From the NCBI RefSeq assembly GCF_003034965.1, contig NZ_PZKE01000008.1, forward strand, positions 118,283 through 182,282: DNA of 64,000 nt. The letters run 5' to 3'. Origin of the DNA: Fuscovulum blasticum DSM 2131 (GTDB taxonomy: Bacteria > Pseudomonadota > Alphaproteobacteria > Rhodobacterales > Rhodobacteraceae). Of this stretch, positions 9,152 through 17,282 are shown piece after piece. Within the stretch, counting starts at the first letter, position 1, and every line of letters starts with the position of its first letter. The notes beneath the pieces are model-generated. The model made no database searches, had not been told where the DNA came from, and saw only the letters and a list, made by a program, of their open reading frames with translations. The translations under genes and the position numbers were made by a program.

Positions 9152-9681
9152 GCCGGCAGAAGCCGCCGGATACGGTCGCGCCACGCTTCGGCCTCGGCCA
9201 GTGAATGATAGCAGGCGGCGTCCAGCGGACGACCGTTCGGCAAGCGCAGCCGCAGGATCGGAACATCGCCATCCTCGGACGGGCGGACGAACACCTCGGG
9301 CGGGGCAAGCGCGGACAAGGGAAAGTGGTCGCAGCGGTGCCCCAGCGGGCCGCGCAGGACGCGGGTGGCAAGGCCGGTCTGTGGATCAAGCCGCAGCTCC
9401 GCCACGCCCACAAGGGCCAGCCGCAGGAAGAACCCGCCCAGACTGACGGTGGCGACCACGATCCCGCCCACCAGCAACAGATGGGAAACGGGTGTTTCCC
9501 GCGTGACGTTCACAACGAATATGGCCGGAAGGATCAGGCCGATGCCAAGCGCCAGAACCAGTGCGAAAAGCCGCAACTCCGGCGTGGGTGGCGCTTCGCG
9601 GAAAAGGATTGTGGGGCCGTCGGTGGTCAACATGCGCCAGAGAGTCATAAAATAAAGGAGGCAATATCGGGGCAATTGCAT
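9148..9681 (-). CDS. membrane protein of unknown function
   Basis: Up to 177 residues with two hydrophobic segments (about 38-59 and 66-90) and a soluble C-terminal domain of about 85 residues rich in charged and aromatic residues. I do not recognise the family. Starts at 9681, 9648 and 9633 are possible; none has a clear ribosome site, and 9633 (MLTTDGP) would give 161 residues. The layout (two transmembrane helices then a small PH-like cytoplasmic domain) is common among short bacterial envelope proteins. Confidence 0.55.
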   Translation of the reverse strand: MQLPRYCLLYFMTLWRMLTTDGPTILFREAPPTPELRLFALVLALGIGLILPAIFVVNVTRETPVSHLLLVGGIVVATVSLGGFFLRLALVGVAELRLDPQTGLATRVLRGPLGHRCDHFPLSALAPPEVFVRPSEDGDVPILRLRLPNGRPLDAACYHSLAEAEAWRDRIRRLLPA

Positions 9682-9760
9682 AATACGGGTTCAGTCTTGC
9701 ATGGTTTTTCTGCGCTGTCCCCGGATTTCGGTGTTTTTCGTGTGTTTTTCGCCGTGGCCG

Positions 9761-9781
9761 CGCTGTGAGGGCTTCACAGCG
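9761..9781. promoter_or_regulatory. perfect inverted repeat in divergent intergenic region
   Basis: Arms CGCTGTGA and TCACAGCG are separated by GGGCT, in the 147-bp region between two divergent small membrane protein genes. There is no T-run, so an operator is as likely as a transcript hairpin. Confidence 0.4.
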
Positions 9782-9828
9782 GCGAAAGCCGCGCCTAGCT
9801 TCTGTGTAACCTGTGCGGAGTCGTCCCG

Positions 9829-10149
9829 ATGCCCAAGCTGATCCGTCTTTACATCCAGTCCGTCGCGATCGGCTTTGGTCTTGCCGCCGCCTTTGCCGGC
9901 GTTCTGGTCTGGCAGGATGTCATGGGGGTGGGCCGGCTGATCCTTGGGTCGGACATGGGCCTTGTCGCCTTGGTCATGCTGATCGTGTTCAACGGGATCA
10001 TCTTTGCCGGCGTGCAGTTTGCCCTGCGGGTGATGATGATGGCCGAAAGCGACGACGGCCCGAAGGGCGGCCTGCGTCAGCATGTGGCGCCGATTCCGGT
10101 GCGTGTTGTGGTCCCGGCCCCGGCGAAGGGCGCCGCCAAGCGGCGCTGA
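9829..10149 (+). CDS. small two-helix membrane protein, unknown function
   Basis: 106 residues with two clear transmembrane helices (about 9-30 and 43-68) and a basic cytoplasmic tail ending in KGAAKRR. CGGAG lies about eight bases upstream of the ATG. I know no function; the pattern is that of a short inner-membrane protein of the family Rhodobacteraceae. It stands alone, divergent from the 9148-9681 gene. Confidence 0.65.
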   Translation: MPKLIRLYIQSVAIGFGLAAAFAGVLVWQDVMGVGRLILGSDMGLVALVMLIVFNGIIFAGVQFALRVMMMAESDDGPKGGLRQHVAPIPVRVVVPAPAKGAAKRR

Positions 10150-10327
10150 ACCCCGGGCCGTTTCTCGGCCTGATCACAGTTCTCGACATCTCTGTAGCGA
10201 TTTATTGCCGTTCGTGACCTGATACGCGGCGGGTCGGCGGCTGCCGGTCCATGGCCCCTGATCCGGCATGGCCGTTTGACACCGCCTGTCGTATTTCGGC
10301 GGACTGTCCTGATTGAATGGTGTCCGA

Positions 10328-11209
10328 ATGGAACTTCAACTGATCCGCAGCTTTGTCGAAGTGGCTGCTTCCGGGTCTTTCGCCGCCGCATCGGAACGGC
10401 TTTTTGTCACGCAATCCGCCGTCAGTCTGCGCATCCAGCGTCTGGAAGAGCAGATGGGGCGCCCGCTGTTCCTCCGCTCGAAGGATGGCGTCACGCTGAC
10501 CGCGGCGGGGCGCGAATTCCGCAGCTTTGCGCTGACCATCCTGCGCAACTGGGAACAGGCCCGCCAGCGCGTCAGTGCCGCCGAAGAGGCAAGCGCCTCG
10601 TTCGCGGTCGGGGCGCAGGCAACCTTGTGGCCGCGTTTCGGCTTTCGCTGGTTTGACCGGCTGCGCCTGGCACGGCCCGACCTGTCGCTGCGTGCCGAAA
10701 TGGGCCAACCCGACGCGCTGGCCCAGATGGTGCTGAGCGGGACAGTGCAGGTGGCCTTGTCTTATGCGCCGGTGGTGCGGGCCGGTCTGCGTACCGAACC
10801 GCTGATGGAGGAACAACTGGTGATGGTTGCCCCCTGGGAAGGCGCGAGCATCGGCGAACTGGCCGGGCGCTATGCCCTGGCCGACTGGGGGACCGAATTC
10901 ATGCGGGCGCATGAAGAGGCATTGCCGCAGTTGCACGATTGCCGGCTGGTGCTGGCGCTGGGGTCCGTCACGGCACAGTTCATCCGCTCACGCCCCTTCG
11001 CAGCCTACCTGCCGGCACGCTATGCCAAGCGGTATGTCGATCAGGGACGCCTGCATCTTGTGTCCGACGCGCCGGTCTTTGCCCATTCCGCATGGTCGAT
11101 CTGGCGCGAAGACATCGGCGGGGACTTGCTGGATGTTGCACAAGGGACACTGGCCGAGGTCGTGGCGCAGGCCGAAGAGGACACAGCCGAGCTGCTGGAC
11201 ATGATCTGA
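10328..11209 (+). CDS. LysR family transcriptional regulator
   Basis: 293 residues. The N-terminal winged helix-turn-helix (residues 1-60) reads SFVEVAASGSFAAASERL then TQSAVSLRIQRLE, the classic LysR pattern; a periplasmic-binding-like effector domain follows. The ligand and targets are unknown. Unusually, the divergently placed target gene expected for a LysR regulator is absent: the upstream neighbour runs in the same direction. The ATG at 10328 places the HTH at the usual distance; a start at 10313 would add five residues. A strong terminator follows at 11232. Confidence 0.85.
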   Translation: MELQLIRSFVEVAASGSFAAASERLFVTQSAVSLRIQRLEEQMGRPLFLRSKDGVTLTAAGREFRSFALTILRNWEQARQRVSAAEEASASFAVGAQATLWPRFGFRWFDRLRLARPDLSLRAEMGQPDALAQMVLSGTVQVALSYAPVVRAGLRTEPLMEEQLVMVAPWEGASIGELAGRYALADWGTEFMRAHEEALPQLHDCRLVLALGSVTAQFIRSRPFAAYLPARYAKRYVDQGRLHLVSDAPVFAHSAWSIWREDIGGDLLDVAQGTLAEVVAQAEEDTAELLDMI

Positions 11210-11231
11210 GGCTGTTTTCTGCAATCGCGAG

Positions 11232-11270
11232 AAAGGGCCGGAAATCAGGCGTTTCCGGCCCTTTCCTTTT
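11232..11270 (+). terminator. rho-independent terminator after the LysR gene
   Basis: A 13-bp perfect stem, AAAGGGCCGGAAA with TTTCCGGCCCTTT, encloses a 7-nt loop and is followed by CCTTTT. It begins 23 bases after the LysR stop codon. Confidence 0.85.
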
Positions 11271-11445
11271 GCTTCGGCACGGCTTCGGGTGAAATTTGAC
11301 GGAAAATCAAGGCCATGTGCCACGAGTAATTCTGGACGATGTCTCAAGTTTGCCAAATGTTCCGTTCCCGCCGCAAGCGATTAGATCAGCTCCATGCAAG
11401 CCAGACGGATGATCCGACTGGCAGCAGCTGTGAATAGGAGTTGCG

Positions 11446-12312
11446 ATGAAAAACGTTTCGCTTCTGGCAACCGCTTCGATCCTGGCCGTCTCGCTGGCCG
11501 TTCCCGCCTTCGCGCAAAGCGATCTGGTCGGGATCTCGAACCTGGATGACCGCATTGATGACATTGAACGCGATGTGGCCGATGACATGGCCCGCGCGGA
11601 AGACGCCGCCCGTTTCGGCAGCCCGGAATCCCGTCAGGGTCTGAGCGGCAGCGCCTCGCTGGGCTACTCGGGCAAGACCGGCAACAACGAGTCGCAAGAC
11701 CTGTTGCTGGGCCTGCGCATCCGTCACGGGGCCGGTCCGCTGGTGCAGACCATTGGCGCGGCGCTGGACTATTCGGAAACGGATGGCAGCGCGACCAAGA
11801 AGGACGTGTTCGCGATCTATGACGTGAACTACTACTTCACCGATCACGTCTATGGCTTCGTGCTGGGTCGTATCCAGTCGGACGGCATGGCGGACGAGCT
11901 GACCGCGACCGAACTGGCCGATGGCGTCACGCTGGCCGACAAGGTCAAGCATGACGGCTTCCTTGGCTTCGGTCCGGGCTACCGCATCGTGAACACCCCC
12001 GACATGGCCTGGCGCGTTCAGGCCGGTATCGGTGTGAGCTACCTGGAATACGGCGATGGGCGTTCGGAAACCGAAGGGGCCGGCATTGTGTCGTCGCGCT
12101 TCTTCTACAAGATCAACGACAACGTGTTCCTGACCAATGACACCGACATCCTGAACTCGGATTCGGCGCTGCGGGCCAACAATGACTTCGGTGTGAACTT
12201 CAAGATCACCGACGCGATCTCGACCCGGATGAGCTACCTGTCGGAATACAACGACAGCCGGGCGATCAAGACCGATAACAAGCTGGGTATCTCGGTCGTC
12301 TTCGGCTTCTGA
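11446..12312 (+). CDS. outer-membrane beta-barrel protein, DUF481 (YdiY-like) family
   Basis: 288 residues. A signal peptide with the cut after AVPAFA leads to a short acidic helix (DDRIDDIERDVADDMARAEDAARF) and then alternating beta strands with many aromatic and glycine residues. It ends in the beta-barrel signature VVFGF with terminal phenylalanine. The family (DUF481) holds salt- or envelope-stress-related outer membrane proteins of unknown substrate. AGGAG precedes the ATG and a strong terminator follows, so it is a single-gene unit, probably well expressed. Confidence 0.75.
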   Translation: MKNVSLLATASILAVSLAVPAFAQSDLVGISNLDDRIDDIERDVADDMARAEDAARFGSPESRQGLSGSASLGYSGKTGNNESQDLLLGLRIRHGAGPLVQTIGAALDYSETDGSATKKDVFAIYDVNYYFTDHVYGFVLGRIQSDGMADELTATELADGVTLADKVKHDGFLGFGPGYRIVNTPDMAWRVQAGIGVSYLEYGDGRSETEGAGIVSSRFFYKINDNVFLTNDTDILNSDSALRANNDFGVNFKITDAISTRMSYLSEYNDSRAIKTDNKLGISVVFGF

Positions 12313-12343
12313 GAACAGCCTTCACGGATGCAATGAGCACCTC

Positions 12344-12369
12344 GGGGCGGAGCAATCCGCCCCTTTTTT
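12344..12369 (+). terminator. rho-independent terminator after the outer-membrane protein gene
   Basis: An 8-bp stem GGGGCGGA/TCCGCCCC with tetraloop GCAA, followed by six T. Confidence 0.9.
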
Positions 12370-12386
12370 CATGTCCATGTCGGCTA

Positions 12387-12556
12387 GGGTGGCGGGCCCG
12401 CAGCAACCGTGGGTGGTCGTGGTTTTCCCGAGAGCCAGAGGTCTCAGGTGGGCGCCAGATACCGAGGCCAGGACCCCGGCAGAGCCAGCCCCCGTTCGCT
12501 TGCTTATCGGCCACTGGAAAATGGACCCCAACACGCGAAGAGCAGCACCCGCCTCC
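12387..12556 (+). ncRNA. candidate structured RNA, possibly 6S-like
   Basis: No convincing coding frame fills the 282 bases between the terminator at 12369 and mmcB at 12652. By hand the interval folds into a rod. An outer stem pairs GGTGGCGGG (12388-12396) with CCCGCCTCC (12548-12556). Inside it, CGTG (12408-12411) pairs with CACG (12532-12535), GGTC (12415-12418) with GACC (12524-12527), and TTTTCC (12423-12428) with GGAAAA (12516-12521). An apical hairpin CCGAGG/CCCCGG spans 12462-12479. A rod of about 170 nt with internal bubbles is the general plan of 6S RNA, but I cannot recall a sequence match. Strand and ends are uncertain. Confidence 0.3.
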
Positions 12557-12651
12557 GCAAGATGTAGGGCGCGGGGGGGCATGGCGCAAGCGGCGTCAAC
12601 GCCAGCCCGGCGGGGCTGGACAGATGTTCACCTTTAGTTCATCTTTTTGCC
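12557..12651. other. leader region of mmcB with two small hairpins
   Basis: Two overlapping hairpins can form: GGCG/CGCC around TCAA (12592-12603) and CCAGCCC/GGGCTGG around GGCG (12602-12619). A weak AGATG/CATCT pair followed by TTTTT ends just before the mmcB start. This could end a transcript coming from 12387-12556 or be the 5' leader of mmcB. No ribosome site is visible directly before the mmcB ATG. Confidence 0.35.
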
Positions 12652-13119
12652 ATGGACAGCGAGACCGATATTCTTCCCGCCCTGCCGGGGCAAAGGCTGC
12701 AACGCGGCGTGGCGCGTGGCCTGCGTGCCCTGGGCTTTGCCTGTGTCGAGGAGATGGTTCTGGCCACCGGCCTGCGCGTGGACATCATGGCCCTGGGGCC
12801 GAAGGGCGAGCTTTGGGTGGTCGAGTGCAAATCCTGCCGCGACGATTTCCGCACCGACCGCAAGTGGCAGGGCTATCTGGACTATTGCGACCGTTTCTTC
12901 TGGGCGGTCGATGCCGATTTCCCGGCCGACCTGCTGCCCGAAGGCACCGGGCTGATGCTGGCGGATGCCTATGACGCCGAAATCCTGCGGATGGCGCCGG
13001 AAACGCCGCTGGCCGGCGCGCGGCGCAAGGCCATGACGCAGGCCTTTGCCCGCCATGCGGCGCTGCGCTTGCAGGCGCTGCGCGATCCGATGGGCGCGGC
13101 GGGCGAGGGGCGGCTTTAG
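12652..13119 (+). CDS. mmcB: MmcB family DNA repair protein
   Basis: 155 residues. It matches the alphaproteobacterial MmcB-related family: LWVVECKSCRDDFRTDRKWQGYLDYCDRF is present in two parts (residues about 52-80), with the acidic/lysine (E-x-K) pattern of a PD-(D/E)xK nuclease fold. In Caulobacter, MmcB is an SOS-induced protein that helps survival of mitomycin C and supports ImuABC mutagenesis. No Shine-Dalgarno sequence is seen at the ATG. No LexA box was noticed directly upstream. Confidence 0.75.
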   Translation: MDSETDILPALPGQRLQRGVARGLRALGFACVEEMVLATGLRVDIMALGPKGELWVVECKSCRDDFRTDRKWQGYLDYCDRFFWAVDADFPADLLPEGTGLMLADAYDAEILRMAPETPLAGARRKAMTQAFARHAALRLQALRDPMGAAGEGRL

Positions 13120-13125
13120 ACTGCC

Positions 13126-14508
13126 TCAGTGCCCCGTCAGGCGGTTGCCCAGTCCAGCCAGCCACGAGGGCGCGGTGACACCCGGTCGCGCCTCGGCCCG
13201 GTCGGCGGCATTCAGCAGCGCATACATGCCATGGACCCCCAGCCAGCGCAGCGGCTCGGGCTCCCATAGCCTGGTCTTGCGGTTGACCCAGGGCAGGCGG
13301 GTCAGGTCGGTTTGCCGGTCCAGCACCAGATCGGCCAGCGTGCGCCCCGCCAGGTTCGAGGTCGAGACGCCGACGCCGACATAGCCGCCCGCCCAGCCGA
13401 TGCCGGTGGCGCGGTCAAAGCCGGTGGTGGCGCACCAGTCGCGCGGCACCCCCAGCACACCGCACCAGGCATGGGCAATGCGGAACTGCCGCGTTACGGG
13501 GAAGTGCCGATGCAGGATCGCCACCAGCCGCCGGATCGTTTCGGCGTCGGGGGCGCCGTTGCTGTCCAGCGAAGAGCCGAAGCGATAGGGCACGCCCCGG
13601 CCGCCAACGGTGATGCGGCCTTCGCGGGTGCGCTGGCAGTAGCAATAGGCATTGGCGAAATCGCCAACGATCTCATGCCCGTCCCAGCCGATTTCCGCCC
13701 AGACCTCGGGCGGCAGTGGCTCGGTCGCGATCTGGGCCGAATTCAGCGGCAGCCAGTCCCGCCGCAACCCGGGCAGGCCGGCGGTGAAGCCCTCGGTGCA
13801 GCGCAGGATGGCGCGGGCGCGGACAATGCCATGATCGGTTTCCACCCGGCCCGGATGCAGGGCGGTGACGGTGGTGCCTTCGAACAGGCGGACGCCGGCG
13901 CGTTCCACCGCCTTGGCCAGCCCGCGCACCAGTTTTGCCGGCTGCACGCGGGCGACATTGGTCACCACCATGGCGCTGACCGCGCCCGGAATGTTCAGGC
14001 GGGCCCGGGTTTCCCCTGCGCCGATCTCGAACACGCGGTCTTCCTCGCCCCAGCGGCGGCGGTGGGCCACTTCCTCGGACAGGCGCACCGCCTGCGCGGG
14101 GTTGACCGCGACCATCAGCTCATCGGTGCGGCGGATGTCGGCGTCGATCCCCTCGGCCTCGGCCACGCGGATCACCTCATCCACGGTGCCGTTCATGGCG
14201 GCGACCATGGCCCGAACACCATCGGTGCCGCCGGTTTCGGCATAGCGGGCGTGGTTCCAGGCAAAGCCGCCCGTCAGCCAGCCGCCGTTGCGCCCCGAGG
14301 CGCCGAAACCGGCAAATTCTTTCTCAAGCACGATGATGCGCAGCGAAGGATCGGCCTGTTTCAGATACCAGGCCGACCAGAGGCCGGTATACCCGGCGCC
14401 GATGATGCAGACATCCGCCTCGGCATCGCCGGGCAGGGCGGGGCGGCGGGCGGGAAGGCCGATATCGGCATACCAGAAGGAAACGTCGCCCACCCGATCC
14501 GGTTGCAT
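13126..14508 (-). CDS. FAD-dependent oxidoreductase, PuuB/glycine-oxidase (DAO) family
   Basis: 460 residues with an FAD-binding motif CIIGAGYTGLWSAWYL near residue 35 and the ASGRNGGWLTGG signature of gamma-glutamylputrescine oxidase-like and other DAO-family amine oxidases. It probably oxidises an amine or amino acid; the substrate is not clear. The ATG at 14508 is chosen because the longer open frame (to 14556) would run into the tRNA gene at 14527. Confidence 0.8.
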   Translation of the reverse strand: MQPDRVGDVSFWYADIGLPARRPALPGDAEADVCIIGAGYTGLWSAWYLKQADPSLRIIVLEKEFAGFGASGRNGGWLTGGFAWNHARYAETGGTDGVRAMVAAMNGTVDEVIRVAEAEGIDADIRRTDELMVAVNPAQAVRLSEEVAHRRRWGEEDRVFEIGAGETRARLNIPGAVSAMVVTNVARVQPAKLVRGLAKAVERAGVRLFEGTTVTALHPGRVETDHGIVRARAILRCTEGFTAGLPGLRRDWLPLNSAQIATEPLPPEVWAEIGWDGHEIVGDFANAYCYCQRTREGRITVGGRGVPYRFGSSLDSNGAPDAETIRRLVAILHRHFPVTRQFRIAHAWCGVLGVPRDWCATTGFDRATGIGWAGGYVGVGVSTSNLAGRTLADLVLDRQTDLTRLPWVNRKTRLWEPEPLRWLGVHGMYALLNAADRAEARPGVTAPSWLAGLGNRLTGH

Positions 14509-14526
14509 GGCACCCCCGCAAGGTTC

Positions 14527-14602
14527 TGGTGGGCCCGGAGGGACTCGAACCCCCAACCAAGGCGTTATGAGCGCCCAGCTCTGACCATTGAGCTACAGGC
14601 CC
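14527..14602 (-). tRNA. tRNA-Ile2 with anticodon CAU
   Basis: The reverse strand folds as a full cloverleaf: acceptor GGGCCTG/CGGGCCC, D-arm with GCTC/GAGC, anticodon stem GGGCG/CGCCT with loop CTCATAA, T-stem GGGGG/CCCTC with loop TTCGAGT, and A73 with an encoded CCA. The CAU anticodon with a GGGCCTGTAGCTCA 5' end matches bacterial tRNA-Ile2, whose C34 is changed to lysidine by TilS so that it reads AUA. An elongator tRNA-Met is the alternative but fits the acceptor sequence less well. Confidence 0.85.
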
Positions 14603-14743
14603 ACGCTGCCGACTTGGGTAGCAGATGCGGCCGAAGGGTCAAGTCGAAGGGGCGGAAACGCCCGGGGACTGCGCCGCTTTGTTGCGCCTTGCGGGCAAAA
14701 CGCGTAAGGCGTCCGCGACGGCGGGTCGATGGCAGGAGCGGGC

Positions 14744-15802
14744 ATGATGACCAAGGAAAAGACGGGGCATAACGGGCTGACCTATGCCGATGCGGGCGTG
14801 GACATCGACGCCGGGAACCGTCTGGTCGACCGCATCAAGCCGGCCGCCAAATCGACCGGCCGGCCGGGCGTGATGGGCGGGCTTGGCGGCTTTGGCGCGC
14901 TGTTCGACCTTAAGGCCGCGGGCTATACCGACCCGGTTCTTGTCGCGGCGACCGATGGCGTCGGCACCAAGCTGCGGATCGCCATCGACACCGGCAATGT
15001 GGACACGATCGGCATCGACCTGGTGGCCATGTGCGTGAACGATCTGGTCTGTCAGGGCGCCGAACCGCTGTTCTTCCTGGACTATTTCGCCACCGGCAAG
15101 CTGGAGGTGGATCAGGCCGCCCGCATCATCGAGGGCATCGCCAAGGGCTGTGCCGATTCGGGCTGCGCGCTGATCGGCGGCGAGACGGCGGAAATGCCGG
15201 GAATGTATCACAAGGGCGATTTCGACCTTGCCGGCTTTGCCGTGGGCGCGATGGAGCGGGGCGAAGACCTGCCGCGCGGCGTGGCGGCGGGGGATGTGCT
15301 GCTGGGTCTGGCGTCCAGCGGGGTTCACTCCAACGGCTACAGCTTCGTGCGCAAGGTGGTGGAACTGTCGGGCTTGGGCTGGGACGCGCCCTCGCCGTTC
15401 TCGTCCGGCACACTGGGCGAGGCGCTGCTGGCGCCGACGCGGCTTTATGTCCGGCAGGCTCTGGCGGCGGTGCGGGCGGGCGGGGTGCATGGGCTGGCCC
15501 ATATCACCGGCGGCGGCCTGACCGAGAACCCGCCGCGCGTGCTGCCCGAAGGGCTGGCCTGCGAGATTGACCTGTCGTCCTGGCAACTGCCGCCGGTGTT
15601 CCGCTGGCTTGCCAGCACCGCGAACATGGCCGAGGCCGAATTGCTCAAGACCTTCAACTGCGGCATCGGGCTGATCGTCGTGGCGGCCCCGGATCGGGCC
15701 GAGGCGCTGGCGCAGGTGCTGCGCGAGGCGGGCGAGACGGTCACCGAGATTGGCCGCGTCGTGGAAGGTGAAGGCGTCGTCTACAAGGGCCGCCTGCTGT
15801 GA
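14744..15802 (+). CDS. purM: phosphoribosylformylglycinamidine cyclo-ligase
   Basis: 352 residues. AIR synthetase, step five of purine synthesis, closing the imidazole ring with ATP. Typical motifs are seen: [13 protein letters not shown] near the N-terminus, [31 protein letters not shown] and [15 protein letters not shown] lies before paired ATG codons at 14744 and 14747. Its TGA overlaps the GTG start of purN, so the two genes form a coupled operon. Confidence 0.95.
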   Translation: MMTKEKTGHNGLTYADAGVDIDAGNRLVDRIKPAAKSTGRPGVMGGLGGFGALFDLKAAGYTDPVLVAATDGVGTKLRIAIDTGNVDTIGIDLVAMCVNDLVCQGAEPLFFLDYFATGKLEVDQAARIIEGIAKGCADSGCALIGGETAEMPGMYHKGDFDLAGFAVGAMERGEDLPRGVAAGDVLLGLASSGVHSNGYSFVRKVVELSGLGWDAPSPFSSGTLGEALLAPTRLYVRQALAAVRAGGVHGLAHITGGGLTENPPRVLPEGLACEIDLSSWQLPPVFRWLASTANMAEAELLKTFNCGIGLIVVAAPDRAEALAQVLREAGETVTEIGRVVEGEGVVYKGRLL

Positions 15803-16401
15803 CAGCCGCACCACGGCGCGTTGCCATCCTGATTTCGGGCGGCGGGTCGAACATGGTGAAGCTGGTCGAAAGCATGACCGGCGATCATCCGGCGCGGCCG
15901 GTGCTGGTGCTGTCGAACGATCCTGCCGCCTCGGGGCTGGACAGGGCGCGCGCCTTGGATGTGCCTGTGGCGGCGGTAGATCATCGCCCTTTCGGCCGCG
16001 ACCGCGCGGCGTTTGAAACCGCCCTTTTGCAGCCCTTGCTTGAGGCCAGCCCCGATGTGGTCTGCCTTGCCGGTTTCATGCGGGTGCTCACACCGGCCTT
16101 TGTGGCGCGGTTCGCCGGGCGGATGCTGAACATCCACCCGTCGTTGCTGCCGGCCTATCCGGGCCTGCATACCCATCAGCGCGCGCTGGACGCGGGCGAT
16201 GCGCAGGCCGGCTGCACCGTGCACGAGGTGACGGCCGATCTGGATGCCGGGCCGGTTCTGGGCCAGGCGCGGGTGCCGGTCCTGCCGGGCGATACCGCCG
16301 ACAGCCTGGCTGCGCGCGTTCTGGTGCAGGAGCACCGGCTTTATCCGGCGGTGCTGCGCCGCTTTGCGGCAGGCGACCGCACGCCGGTTCTGCTGGGTTA
16401 G
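15799..16401 (+). CDS. purN: phosphoribosylglycinamide formyltransferase
   Basis: 200 residues. It transfers the formyl group from 10-formyl-tetrahydrofolate to GAR, step three of purine synthesis. The N-terminal [10 protein letters not shown], the catalytic motif [12 protein letters not shown] near residue 112 and the [11 protein letters not shown] segment are all present. It starts with GTG overlapping the purM stop, and its TAG overlaps the stop of the convergent gene at 16398. Confidence 0.95.
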   Translation: MTAAPRRVAILISGGGSNMVKLVESMTGDHPARPVLVLSNDPAASGLDRARALDVPVAAVDHRPFGRDRAAFETALLQPLLEASPDVVCLAGFMRVLTPAFVARFAGRMLNIHPSLLPAYPGLHTHQRALDAGDAQAGCTVHEVTADLDAGPVLGQARVPVLPGDTADSLAARVLVQEHRLYPAVLRRFAAGDRTPVLLG

Positions 16402-16778
16402 GCGCGCGGTCCCGAAGGGCGGGTCACGATCCAGCCCGCCATCACCGACAGCGCCGTGCCTTGCGCCACCAGAACCCATGGCGCCAGCCGCAACGCAACG
16501 CTAAGGCCGAAGGCGGCAGCCATGGCGATCACGGCGGCAATCTTGCCCTTGCGCGGGATCGCCCGGTGATCGCGCCAGTTCTGGATCGCCGGGCCAAAGA
16601 CGCGATGCCCCAGCAGCCAGTCATGCAGCCGGGGCGAGGATTGCGCGAAACAGGCAGCGGCCAGAATGACAAAGGGTGTGGTTGGCAGAAGCGGCAGCAC
16701 CACGCCGACCAGCGCCAGCAGTAGCGCCGCCAGCCCGCCCGCGAACCACAAGGCGCGGGCCGGCGTCCAGCCCGTCAT
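16398..16778 (-). CDS. DUF454 (YbaN family) inner-membrane protein
   Basis: 126 residues with an N-terminal hydrophobic helix containing the family pattern GVVLPLLPTTPFVILAA, a conserved RLHDWLLGH segment with basic linker, and two C-terminal helices. The function of YbaN-type proteins is not established. Its ATG overlaps the stop of the HxlR gene (ATGA), so it is probably co-expressed with that regulator. Confidence 0.75.
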   Translation of the reverse strand: MTGWTPARALWFAGGLAALLLALVGVVLPLLPTTPFVILAAACFAQSSPRLHDWLLGHRVFGPAIQNWRDHRAIPRKGKIAAVIAMAAAFGLSVALRLAPWVLVAQGTALSVMAGWIVTRPSGPRA

Positions 16779-17185
16779 TCCGCGGCCGCACGGTCAAAGG
16801 CCGCCCGCGCCGCCTCGACCGCAGGGATCGAGGATTTGACCCAGTAATACAGTGTCCGAAAGGCCGGCAGCAGCGTGCAGCCCAGATCGCTGAGCGCATA
16901 TTCCACCGCCACGGGCGACGTTGCCAGTACGCGGCGATGCACCAGGCCGTTGCGTTCCAGCCGGCGCAGCGTCTGGGTCAGCGATTTCTGTGACACGCCT
17001 TCAAGCGACCGCTTGATCGCGTTGAACCGCTGCGGCGCGTGTTCGAGCACCGCCAGCACCATGACCGACCATTTGTCGACGATCTGGTCGAACAGTTCGC
17101 GCGTAGGACATTCGGCATGGAAATGCGCCATGCAGGAACTGTTCCAGACCGAGGTGGCGGGCTGCGCGGTCTGCAGCATGTTCAT
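16775..17185 (-). CDS. HxlR family transcriptional regulator
   Basis: 136 residues. The HxlR winged-helix core is clear: CPTRELFDQIVDKWSVMVL followed by GVSQKSLTQTLRRLERNGLV. The cysteine of CPTRE corresponds to the position used for redox or electrophile sensing in several HxlR proteins (for example YodB, HypR). GGAGG precedes the ATG at 17185. It is divergent from an old yellow enzyme gene with a perfect inverted repeat between them, the usual layout for a local repressor of an electrophile-detoxifying reductase. Confidence 0.85.
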   Translation of the reverse strand: MNMLQTAQPATSVWNSSCMAHFHAECPTRELFDQIVDKWSVMVLAVLEHAPQRFNAIKRSLEGVSQKSLTQTLRRLERNGLVHRRVLATSPVAVEYALSDLGCTLLPAFRTLYYWVKSSIPAVEAARAAFDRAAAE

Positions 17186-17202
17186 GCGGTTACCTCCGGG
17201 TG

Positions 17203-17238
17203 ACCTGGTGTCGTTCAGGTGCCTGATTGACACCAGGT
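17203..17238. promoter_or_regulatory. probable HxlR operator
   Basis: A perfect 10-bp inverted repeat, ACCTGGTGTC (17203-17212) and GACACCAGGT (17229-17238), flanks a nested 5-bp repeat TCAGG-TG-CCTGA (17215-17226). It lies in the 97-bp region between the divergent HxlR and old yellow enzyme genes, 18 bases from the HxlR start codon. Confidence 0.6.
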
Positions 17239-17282
17239 TTCTAGAATATACCTATGCCGCATCCGCGAAAAGGAGAATTGTG

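Noticed and set aside
11296..11310. FNR-like sequence TTGAC-GGAAA-ATCAA before the outer-membrane protein gene
   Set aside because: The spacer is 5 bp, not the 4 bp required for FNR/FnrL, and the arms are not symmetric.
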